A DNA stretch of 64,000 nucleotides from NCBI RefSeq assembly GCF_964204645.1, contig NC_134026.1, positions 2,542,001-2,606,000 on the forward strand, read 5' to 3'. This document shows positions 12,677-23,482 of this stretch, piece by piece; the first letter of the stretch is position 1; the number at the start of each line of letters is the position of its first letter. The position numbers and the translations under genes are program-made. The notes beneath the pieces were generated by a model. That model saw only the letters and a list, made by a program, of their open reading frames with translations. It did not search any database and was not told the origin of the DNA. The stretch is from Tubulanus polymorphus (taxonomy: Eukaryota; Nemertea; Palaeonemertea; Tubulaniformes; Tubulanidae).

Positions 12677-13675
12677 ATGGAACCAACGAAAAATGATCAC
12701 GATAATGCTCATGTTACAAGTGATGAACATTATCCCCTCAATGGCAGGTACTGTAGGTCTATGCCTAATATACAGTTGAATTTTAAAAGGGGGTGTATAA
12801 AAGGAAATTGATTTTTGCAGTGGCAGGGACGTAGAGTGGCAACAGGTGCCTGTGGGCGGGTCCTCCCTCAGCATTTACAATCAATAATTCTTTTTTCCTT
12901 ACATTTTCCAATATTCTTTTCAACAACAATCTCTCCCTGTAAACCACCCCTGGAATTGTCGGAATGGTGGATACTTCGAAGTAATGGCAGGTGTTTCGGG
13001 TGGTGGAATTTGTCATGAAAAAAACTCTCCGAATTCCATTTTAGCGACAAATCCGCAGCTCAAGACATCGAAAATACGGGAGACTCAGAAGTAACCTACA
13101 GCAAAACGTTTCGCGATAAAGCGCGTCAACTATTCGATGAAATCAATTATAATAGAAAACGAGATAACGACCTTCTCAATGCTTACAAAAAAGCCATAGA
13201 TTTACAAGTAAGTGAAGAAATATGGTTTAAAGTGTGAAGATTTCAAAACAAATTTCAATTTATCGTTAATCAGTATCTAATGTCTGTGTGTAAAAATCTA
13301 AAGAAAAATGGCGTTCAATTTGGGTGTTGGTTTTTTACGACAAGATTCCTATGTAAATGTTAGGCATTACATGTTAGACTTTATGAACTGAATATCACTT
13401 AATCAAGCGTATGAAAATTCTAGATTGATTGATTGATACACACAGCATGTAGTTGTTACAGATAGGTTTCATATTACGTATAATTTCAGATAGAAAAAAG
13501 TTACGATCTCGTCGAACAAAATGTGTACAACTTGTACACAAAACAGGGCGCAATTCTCCAGGAAAAAACGCGGAAATTATTCGAGATTTTGGACAATGTC
13601 GGAAAACTGGAGGAAGAATTAGAACAGTTTAAACATTCATTAACAGTTTTGTACGCGGACTTACAGAAAACTTAA
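12677..13675 (+). CDS. SYCE2: Synaptonemal complex central element protein 2
   Basis: Structural protein of the central element that holds paired meiotic chromosomes together; in vertebrates it forms fibres with TEX12. Exons 12677-12747, 13045-13207 and 13490-13675 close in phase to 139 residues. The first about 40 residues are polar and disordered (MEPTKNDHDNAHVTSDEHYP). The rest is one long helix: FRDKARQLFDEINYNRKRD, LLNAYKKAIDLQIEKSYDL, NLYTKQGAILQEKTRKLF, LEEELEQFKHSLTVLYADLQ. The RAQELIDxINxxRQxD-like opening and the final LExELxQxxxSLxxLYxDL block match the SYCE2 core as known in vertebrates, which is somewhat longer N-terminally. ATG 12677 is the only start upstream that splices in frame. 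A generic coiled coil is the alternative, but the two end blocks together favour SYCE2. Confidence 0.8.
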
Positions 13676-14281
13676 AACAATCGTTTTAGGTGGCGTTTTA
13701 TGTAGATAGGCGTTTTACATACAATCACAATGATTTCATGTTCCTGTTATTTAGAGATTCCCAATGGAAACAATATTATATATCAAATTGATGTAATATT
13801 GTTCGAGTATATATATGTTGTTTTGAAATACAGTTATTTTTTTGTATTTTCTGTTTTAAACGGCAATGATTTATTCATTAAATATCCCTGATATCGCGGA
13901 TGGCATAAAACGATTAAACATTCTTTTGAATTCTACGTAAGTCGAAGCTGTTATAACGCTGCAATCGTTTTTAACGCCTCTGCTCACTTAAAATGCCGAC
14001 ATTTTTTTCATAGAACAAATTTGCTCAAAGTAACACAAATTCAATGGATTCTTTATGACGCCAAATCCGTTATAACGCCATGTTTTTCATAGGTACCACA
14101 GCGGCAAAGGACTTTTACCGTATATGTAACAGTATATAATGACAGGGCCTAACTTTAAAATACCAAAATTAAAATTACAAAAAGACAATCAGTTTTACAG
14201 CACATCTAGTGTATATTACATATATTTACGCGTTATATATTTAACAAAAGAACTAAAAACAAAACGACATGATTCAAAAGT
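13676..14281. other. Converging 3' UTRs, no CDS
   Basis: About 600 bp separate the SYCE2 stop from the opposing stop at 14282. A TTTATT near 13877 would serve the minus-strand gene as AATAAA, and an ATTAAA nearby could serve SYCE2. No gene is seen. Confidence 0.45.
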
Positions 14282-15465
14282 TTATCTGCCCTGCTCCTGG
14301 TATTTGACCACACTCGACGTTGGGTCTGGCATCTCAACCTGCAAAATACAAAACATTTTCATAATACATTATCATACAACCGAAGCAAAGGAAATGAGAT
14401 GTTGAGTTCTTTTCAAACTATCATCCCGTCATCTGTAAATATTAATTAAGATTCTATTAATATTCAATTGATTATTTCCAGTGACCGTAAATTCTAGGCA
14501 AGAGGCAAAACACCGCGGACGCGTCGCCATGGCAACCGGACGAGGATACGGATCGTCGTCAGTGGCTAGGCGCAATTACGTTTGAAAAAAAAAAGATTTT
14601 TAGATTCCGGAATCGTTTTATAACAAACTCGTGCGTCGTGATGTGAGTGTGAAATCAATGACAGTTTGGCCACTACTGACCCGTAAAACCTGGAAAATTC
14701 ATTACACGTGGGAACTCAGGAATTTGGCGATCCTTTGGGAAACCTGAAAACAATTTGGATGCTATTTATTGCCCACGCGTTTATTCGTAAATACGTGATA
14801 TTCATGAAACAATGAATTAACTGTAACATTTTTAATCAAAAAGGTTTCTCCAATTCACACGCACATTCACTCGGGGAATTTCGCGTTGTAACATGGACAG
14901 CCCTGTAAATAACTTGAACTTACATAAAACCTAAACGTTTGTTAAATAAGATAGGTCGAATAAATCTACAGAGGTGGTTTGATTTCAAAAAAGAATAATT
15001 CGACACGTAATTTAGGTCAAGTTTTTTTAATGTTTTCAATTCGATTGAAATTCAATTCACGAAACAAAAAAGGGCCGCTATTCATACATGATGTAGTTGT
15101 GGGCTAATTCTGACACTTGAGTTAGAGAATAGATTAGCTCGTTTCTTAATTTTACTATCAATTCGAGTTTTAACCCCCAATTGCCCGACTGGGGGTCCTG
15201 TACGGTCAGTATTTTTCAAACTTACCTGCGTCTCGCAGTTACACGCACAGTTATTCGAGCATTGAGCCCGATAGTTCAACGCGCTGACGATAAAAAACAC
15301 CAGACCAACAATCAGAAATATTCCGCCCAAAAGTACGAACACGAACTCTTTCTTTTTCAATAAAATCGCGGCTGATTCGGATTTTTTATTCGGCTGCTCC
15401 TGTTCGACGAACGACTCCCTCTCCTCATCGGCTGCTGCAGCTGTGTGATCGGCTGACTCCGGCAT
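14282..15465 (-). CDS. Small single-pass membrane protein with CxC motif, unrecognised
   Basis: Not recognised. Exons 15226-15465 and 14282-14338 give 98 residues. Start ATG 15465 gives MPESADHTAAAADEERES, a polar, acidic, presumably cytosolic N-terminus of about 40 residues ending in a KKK stop-transfer-like patch. One strong membrane span follows (FVFVLLGGIFLIVGLVFFIV), then a short cysteine cluster, CSNNCACNCE, and a polar tail ending VVKYQEQGR. With no signal peptide, a type II (N-in) or inner-leaflet topology is likely. An in-frame upstream Met exists at 15528 but would add a hydrophobic-poor, low-quality extension. The next gene on the same strand (17164-18197) has the same order of parts, suggesting an old tandem duplication. 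AATAAA is about 400 bp past the stop. Confidence 0.6.
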
Positions 15466-17163
15466 TTTCCTGATGGATAATTGAAGAAAAATATCCGACG
15501 TTACTCGAGACACCGAATGAACCACCATTAATTAAACTTGCGTCCCACGCCTGTTTCAATAAGATCTAATTTCAGCATCTAATCATTCATTTTGATAAGT
15601 GAATGGAGAATGTCGCGCTACATATATATCAAAATTGGAACTTCACACTAATGAGGAATCCATGGTTACTTCAAAATACCCTTTTCGTAACGGATATTTC
15701 AATACAAATAGCTTGTAAATATAGTCACCACTGAATTCATATCTAGTTAATCCGGATGATATACTGACACATTCACACCGCGTTTGTTTCTATCGTTGAT
15801 GTTGAAGTAAGCTATACAGTACGGCTGCGCGAATGTTGCAAAACTTGACAATTGAAATGTGAATTATTCAATACCGAAACCAAGCTAATATTAACAGGAA
15901 GGGGATGGTGACATAGATATAGTTTCCCAGGTCTATTCCTCCTAGCGAGTGATCAGTGAGCTTCAAGTTTTTCAACCGGGCTCTGCACGTTCATAAAACG
16001 TGATTATAGGCCCTATTGTACAAAAGACGATCAAAACTTTCAAAAATGGTCATTTGAAATTGAAAAGAAATATCAACTTTGTCATAATTTTTCCACGATT
16101 AATGAAGTAATTTGTTAAGTACTGTATTACTCTCGTAAAAGATATATATATTAATCAAATCTGTTTTGTAAATGACGATACGCAGTATGAGTTACAGTAT
16201 TATGCGAAATCAGTCACTCGTAAAATGCAAATAAACAGAACTTCATGAGACCAATTAATCTCTCATAATATGTAGATGTACATAATTCTACAAATATATA
16301 CTCGATGACGGAGTTTACTTACCGTCTTGCTCAATGAAATACCAACAACAACCGCCGACTGCAGATCATACCTTCTCTATTAAATTCTCGTTTAAAACCA
16401 TATACAGATCGAGGTGTAATGCAAGTAGGTACCGCAGTACTGGTGAAACCCGTTTCTAGTGCTGTTCACATGCATAAATTGAACTTTCAATAAGACTCTT
16501 TTGTATGAAGTGTTTGACAATCTTGCGAGGAATATACTATTGCGGTGACCGTCGAGTATATTTATCTGAGCTGAATCTACAATTTCTAGTTTCTTCTCGC
16601 GATGAATTGCTAATGACGTTAATACTTTCGGTAAATGAGCAGAGACACTGGACGGAAGCTACAGTTTGACGTCGTCTTCACGGGGGTCACACCGTCACGG
16701 ACAGCAGATCTAAATCGTGATGGGCATCTTCACCAGAAACGAACAAATTATCATTGATAGAATAATAACACAAATATTTATTATCTATTTCATTACAAAA
16801 CATTATATATGATGAAATCTGTATCACAGGGATTTGTTTATTTATTTATGTTTCTAAATTATATATTTATATCATCAGTCAAATAAACGACCATTTAGTT
16901 ATCAAGTTAGATGTAAATACATATAAACTCTTGTAATTGGCACTTTGATGATAAAACGTAAGGAATAGCATACTTGATTATTCAGTACGAAAGCTATTAT
17001 TTTGGTTGTCAGGTTTTTTCGCGTAACTATTTCGTTTTTTATATCAGTAATCTCGAAATTGTTATAAAATGCCCAAATAAGTTTCACTGTGGTGAAATTG
17101 GCCCGAATTTATCTATTTCTCTGACATTATATAGGATTGCGTATCCAACTTTATTTCGACACC
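15466..17163. other. Intergenic / UTR, no CDS
   Basis: This stretch lies between two minus-strand membrane-protein genes and holds the upstream region of the first and the 3' UTR of the second. A minus-strand AATAAA is at 16777-16782, about 380 bp past the latter's stop. Nothing else is supported. Confidence 0.4.
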
Positions 17164-18197
17164 TTAAAGACAATCCTTTCCCAGGATCTTCAATAACCAC
17201 TCAATATCGGTTCCTGGTAGATCTTTGCCAGATTTGTACAAACTGCACAAATTATCCAGATTATTAGAAGTAGTTGTCGTCGTAATGGGGGTCGTCGTTT
17301 TACGAGTAGTGGTAGTAGTTATTGGAGTAGTAGTTGTCGGAGGAGTAGTTGATATTGGAGGATTAGTTTTAATCGTTGGTTTGATAGTACTAGTTTTAGA
17401 GGTAGAACTACGACCGGATGCTGTAGTCCGTAGCTGTGACGTCACTGTAGTTCTATCAACCACAGTTATAGGTATTTGTTCTGGTTGCCTTGTTTCAGGT
17501 TTGGCAATTACTTCTGGCGGTGGCAATTCAGGTTCAGTATCCCTGAAAGAATAATCAAGTGGAGTAAAGGTTTTACTCATGAAAACAAAAGCCTCCAAGC
17601 GCACATCCCTCCTTCGTAACTCACCACCAAGGTTCTACGTCATCTTCCGTTTCATCTGATATTGCTGCACCAAGCCGAATTCCCTCATCATCACCCATAA
17701 TACCCTGGAGAAAATATCAACATGCGTCCGGTATTAAAAACTCTGTCATTTGAGTAAATTATGTAACCTCGGCAGATGGACTTATAAAACGAACGCGGCA
17801 GCACAAACAAAATCAAATAAGAACATAATTTCTCTTTTTCAATTTGTGAAAAAATACGATAATTGAAATATAGAAGGGAACTTACGGAGTTATCCCCTAA
17901 ACATGAACAATTACAGAGTAATACGGTACTGTTATCATCTGTTGATAAAGGACATTCGTTTCTCGTGTATATAAATCCTAAAATCATTAATGCTTGTCCC
18001 GCTATCAAACACAAAGATCCAATTAATACCATTATAAATCCAGATTTGTCCACGAAGAATGAACCCTCATCAGGCGGAGGTAGACAACCGCCGGAATTGG
18101 ATTTTCCTCGAAGTCGAGCCTTACGCTCCGTAGCGATATCTCTTCCCATGCTATCCTGTTTGTAATGACCCTTTATCCGTCTTTTACTACGTACCAT
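17164..18197 (-). CDS. Single-pass membrane protein with Thr-rich mucin-like ectodomain, unrecognised
   Basis: Not recognised. Exons 17886-18197, 17625-17704 and 17164-17552 minus the first ten bases (true acceptor 17542) give 256 residues. A basic N-terminus (MVRSKRRIKGHYKQDSMGRD) is followed by a span about residues 52-75 (FIMVLIGSLCLIAGQALMIL). Next come YTRNECP with an N-glycosylation sequon (NST) and a CNCSCLGD cluster, then an acidic stretch (SDETEDDVEPWW). Beyond that is a Thr/Pro-rich region with repeated TTTPITTTTT units, probably heavily O-glycosylated, and a C-terminus with two cysteines (LCSLYKSGKDLPG...KDCL). The positive-inside rule puts the N-terminus in the cytosol and the mucin part outside. 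The plan of N-cytosol, span and CxC cluster matches the 98-residue neighbour. The model is well supported by splice phase; the function is unknown. Confidence 0.65.
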
Positions 18198-19782
18198 TGT
18201 TCAACACACCTAAAAAGGGCATTGATAAACATCTTGATTATGCGTAGAGAAAGTTGTGCAAATTACGCACGTAATTTTGTGAGAAGTATAAAGGATTGAA
18301 TTGATGTTATCAAAGCCGACATTCTGCAAACGAATAATCAAGGGGCCTTTAGATATATTTCGCATATTTCTACTCAATTATTCAAGACGCGTTCCTCTAA
18401 TTCTTATGCATTTAGAAATGAATATCTACCTTCTTTAATAATCATTTTTGCACTTACTTCATTGTTTTTTTCTTGTGGATTTGTCGTTTCAGAACCATAC
18501 GAGTTATACATACACTACTCCTGTGTCAGTGCGAGGCCCACTTTCTTCGAGCTTTTTTTTTTGAAATACCAAAACATTCGAAACTCTATTGAAATCATTG
18601 ATATTAAGCTTATAAATCCTACCTACAAAGTTATTCTATATAGAATAAATGCACAATGGATGAAAGAACACATATTTTTGCCACCGTTGTAATCGTGCAA
18701 CGCTTGACTGTAAGTGGGTTTATTGCAAGGTGGCCTTTTCTTTCTAACTGTTACGAATCTAGTTTTCGATTTATTGAAAGGGAAATCATAAAAGAATTTC
18801 GACCCGTTAGATTTAATTAGAATTGCGATCTATTATTCTCGATGGTGAGCGAGTTATTTCAGAAGCGCCGTCTATCGTAACTGTACTTATTTCAATTTTC
18901 CATGCAGGTAAAATTGTATGTTATGGATCGATTGCCATTGGGATGATTTATGATTCTGCAACTTGCAAAAGTGTACATCCGCCCAAACGCGCCCTTCAGA
19001 AACTGGATCCATTATTTGGATTATAGCCGCCCGACCGGTTCACCTCCAGCGACTCGTTGCGATGCGATTGTCAACCCAATCGACATAACACAGCCATTTG
19101 CGACCAGTTGCAACGATCGCATCAAGTGGCAGCAAGTAGTAAGGCCGACCAACGCCTGGCTTTAAGTCCAGTCGTCTCTTTATCTTAAAACTAAGATTTC
19201 AGATTCGCTATACCGCTAAGATGGTCTCTCTAAGCTGTAGCCCTAGTTTTAGCTATTAACAAAAAGTATTACTTTTCCGATGCCCTTATTTTGCTTATTC
19301 TGAAAGTCCTCCGTCACTGGCATACTCGAATCTACTGAATAAGCGAATGATATTGTAATTATATGATACTTTTATTACTACATCTACGAACATTTTGTAC
19401 AAAGTTATATCATTAATAACACAAATCTTATCAAAAGAATTTAAAATGGTTTCTTCACTTTACAACATTTTTTTCTGAGAACAATGATGATACCAATTGA
19501 TCAAGTGATTTATCATCTATTTTCTAAACATACTGGTATCTAGACATTCTGTGATGATGACCCGTAGTTACTTTGACCATTCACAATATTTATACAACAA
19601 AGAACTCCAATCAAATGAAAGAAAGAATCATTATATTGCACAGTCGACCTGTAAACCAGATTCCCCCCACTTGTACTTTCATCTATATATATTTATCAAT
19701 ATAAAGATTTTCCATACTCTTAATGACGATCATTTCGCCGATAAATCGCCCAAAAAACGCATTCAATTAAGCAAATTGTTCA
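18198..19782. other. Intergenic, R-spondin 3' UTR side
   Basis: A minus-strand AATAAA at 19371-19376 is 400 bp past the R-spondin stop and probably ends its transcript. The remaining open frames in 18460-19170 are short and lack splice support or family resemblance. Confidence 0.4.
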
Positions 19783-22700
19783 TCAGTTCTTCACACGATG
19801 TTTCCTATTTCGTTTTCTTTGACGTCGTTTCCGGCGTTTATTTGCGCGTTGTTGTTTTCTCTTTTTTCGTCTGCGATTGTGCCAGCTATTATCACGTGAC
19901 CAGGATTTCTCCCCTTTTGAAGGTTCGTTGTTGCCGTACCTCGGTTCAGAATGGTTTGAGATCAGATCTGTTAAATAATAGATTAATGAAGCATTTTTTC
20001 GAATCTCGGTTACCCCGGCCCCGTGGTGATTTGGCCTATACTCATTCAATTCTATTGGTATTGTATTACCTATCGTATGTAGATTTAAACTTTTGTTATA
20101 TCTCTCGTACAGCAAATTTTCTCAATGTTCGTAGCGCCCAAAGCGAGTAAATGGTAACAGTATTTAATCTCTGAAGTCTTCCCATCCCATCCCACCAGTA
20201 ACCATGGAGTCAGTATATCGTATATCAGACCCGTAAGAGCAAATGCGCGTATTTTTGGAAACGTGACAGGTATAATTTTCGCTCGTGGCGAAGATGTGCA
20301 TTAAACTGCCATTCTTGACGAAATTATTTGTATAACGAGAAGACAAAATTACAGAAAATTTGTGACTCATCCTCGCTTACATACCTACACACTTCCGCAT
20401 AGTCATTTTACATCGTTTTCTGGCCAGTAGCGACGGGCAGCGTCTTACGTTTCCCAAAGGCTGTTGAAGAACAGCCCGGGTTCGAGTCTGTACACCGTGT
20501 TTGTAGCCACACGTCTCACCCTTTCTCAAACATGGTCCCCATTTACTCCACCGAGTCACTTGACAATCGACTTCAAACATACAAATACAATCAATTAATA
20601 CTTAGAAAAAAATACAGGAACCAGTTTCTGAATCTATCCTAGTTAAATAAAAGCCTGAACAGTGGAATTGGATGCACGGTGTTTTGCCGATAAGCTCGAT
20701 CTATACGTAGGTCTAGATTTTGCAATCTGTATCTTACCATTACTGACGCAGTGAAGCATTTTATCGTTATTTTCAGTTATTTGGGATTTTTCGTCTTCGG
20801 AACAAATTTTGATGCAATGGCCTTTAATGGCAGCGTAGCCGGGCTCACATCTGATGCAGTAATGTCTACTGTGGCATTGTTTACAGTTCGGTATGCGGCA
20901 TTCTGAAATTATCAAAATCATCGTAATTAACGAGATACATCGCGACCGCGTGAGATACAGACAGGATGAACGCGTGTAGCTATCTGAGGAAAGTTATCGA
21001 CATAAAAAACCCACACAATTCCTGTACGTATGCGACACAATCACCGTTACAAAACCTTTCTATAGATAAGAATTGTGGATATCTAGATTGATTTTATGTT
21101 CATATATTGTGCCAGTAAATATGGCACATCGGGAGCAATTCACTAAGGGAGATTGTATTAATGCTGATTTATTTAATTTGCGGAACTATAATTTCTGGAA
21201 TAAAGAATCTGATATCATCATCATTAAAACTCACTTGAACAATAACGATATCCTTTTTTCCTCGCGCCGAAGTACGGCATGGGACAGGTATGCATGCAGT
21301 AACCTTTTTGCGTCATCCCAGACCGATGTAAATACATAAATCTTCGAGCTTCACAAGTAACGCAACCATTAACCATTGAACAACTCGTACAACCAGGAGG
21401 ACATATTGGATAATAACCAATAATAGCTGAAAATATGGCAAAAAATGATAGCATCATGTAGATATGTGTATAACTGCGGTGTATTTGACTAGACGACATT
21501 TAGATATCAATATATCGTGTTTATATCGTCGTGCGAACCTTGATTAAATTACAAAAATCTAAAATTAAATCAATGATTAGAACAGATATCTATAAAGCAC
21601 TAAGCACGAAATCTGAATTATGCCATAAGAATAATAAATGTTTATATAAAAAACGTTTCGTACTCATAATATAAAGTCTGCAATGCACACGTGCAATTTT
21701 AGAATTTTCAATGAAACTTTCTGTAAAAAGGCAACGACAATTGACCGCAAAAATAGAACCGATTTTGTATGTTGAGTGAAATAGACCGCATTGTCGTTCG
21801 TTTTTGAGTGTGTGACTTGGTGAATGTGCCCCTCAGTGTGGTAACAACCTCCCTGTATGGTATCGAATTTATTCGCTTTTGTTCCGCCGACTCGACGAAC
21901 CAAATGTAAAATGTATCGTTCATTTCACTCCCTTTCGACCGATATATTTAACCATGTTCAACGCGATCGTTCAACCACTTGAAAAATTTTAATTGACGCC
22001 ATTTTCTAATTCCTGATTCGAAGGGAAATAATGAGACATGTGTTTAGAGTCTTTACTTTCATCAATGAAATGTCAAATTCTACTGTTTAAATCATCGTGA
22101 ACTAAATGTCAAAATACTTCTAAGAACACTTGATTTAATTTTCTCTTTAAGGTGTCAATTGGTTATATGTTAAATATTCTCATTGGTCTCGAAATTGGAC
22201 TTTTCATCAAACTTGATATGAAATAACGTATACAGTTTGTACGAAATCACCAGGCTCATTACAGTTTTTGGTAGAATTGGACATTTTCGACTAATTGGCA
22301 AAATTCAAAACCATGGTTCAAACAACCGACTAAGAATTCATAGCAGTATGAACTTGTACCGGTCTTATCAGAACAAAGATCAGGCAAATATGAATGTTGT
22401 ATTATTCGGTTCTCTTCGAGAGAAAAGAATTTGTATATTGTCAGAGCTTTAGGCAATAGACGTCGTGTTACTGATTCTGTAAACCGTGAGAACATTAAAA
22501 TGTCTGCTGTATATATGAAAATGAATTTTATATTTTTAACAAGGAACTATATCAGTCAGTTCTTTACCTTAAGTCGAATTTCGAATTCGGACTACGCCAC
22601 TGGTCAAAAGGAACCGGTCAGCCCTCTTTAGATTACAAAAGTTTGCATACGATTTTTTATAGATCCCAACTTATGCTTCACACATTTTACCCGAAATTAA

Positions 22701-23482
22701 TCATCTTAGGATTTTTACCAGACTTCTTTGTTGCCAATATCGTGATAATGATATACCGTAAAAATGTGTTATTTTACACTTAAAATCTCGAGTTGTGACT
22801 TGATAGAAAAATTACATCGGGAGCCGCAGTCGGTATGAGAAATATGTCTAGAAACATGGTTGTTAATTACGGAACATTACCGGCGGGAATAAGGGAAAAT
22901 TCCGTGACTTAAACAGAAACTTAACACCTTTCGTTGATCTAACGCTTTGATAATCAATTAGATCAAAGAATTCTGCGTTTTTAACGGCATATTCTGTTTC
23001 ATAACGCGCTATCTCTCGTCTAAAGTCGGTGCAATTAAAATCGTGCAACATCTCAGGCTACATCGGTCGCACCTTACCCTCCAGGTATTAAATATCGAAT
23101 TTTACGCCAGGTTTATATCAATATAGATTGATAAGTATTTGCCCGATGTATTTCTGATTGATTGAATTAAATCGTACTAAAACTGCAATGATTTCGGACG
23201 TCAACGTTAGAGATCTATCGGAAGAAATTTCGTCATTGATTCTTTGATAATGTTTTCGTTATTCATAATCAACTATATAGCGACCAGATTTCATTAGATG
23301 AAGTTTTTGAAAATTCCTTTTTCGCAGCATCAAATAATTTGTGTGACATTTTTGAAATCATTATGACGTATTTACGTTTACTTACTTCGTTTGGTTCTAT
23401 TGTTTTGTTGTTTCTCTTCCTCCGCAAAGGTCAGCGAAACATTTAGTAATAAACAAATCCAAATCCAGAATTCCCTCGTCAT
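19783..23482 (-). CDS. RSPO: R-spondin, secreted Wnt-signal amplifier
   Basis: In vertebrates this secreted ligand bridges LGR4-6 to ZNRF3/RNF43, clearing these ubiquitin ligases and stabilising Frizzled. Exons 23386-23482, 21235-21426, 20738-20902, 20385-20570, 19783-19967 give 274 residues (vertebrate RSPOs about 235-275). Order of parts: signal peptide (MTREFWIWICLLLNVSLTFA); RTKR, a possible furin site at 29-32; furin-like repeat 1 (CPPGCTSCSMVNGCVTCEAR); repeat 2 (CRIPNCKQCHSRHYCIRC); a thrombospondin type-1 repeat with the C-mannosylation motif WSKWGPC; and a very basic tail (RRRKKRKQQRANKRRKRR) for heparan sulfate. This is exactly the family order, one domain per exon. The last exon's acceptor at 19967 was chosen because an upstream in-frame stop excludes a longer exon. 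Confidence 0.93.

Noticed and set aside
17225-17554. Valine-rich plus-strand open frame
   Set aside because: It is the reverse of the Thr-repeat coding DNA of the mucin-like protein.
19551-20150. 199-codon plus-strand open frame
   Set aside because: It overlaps the basic R-spondin tail exon on the other strand, has low-complexity content and no family match.
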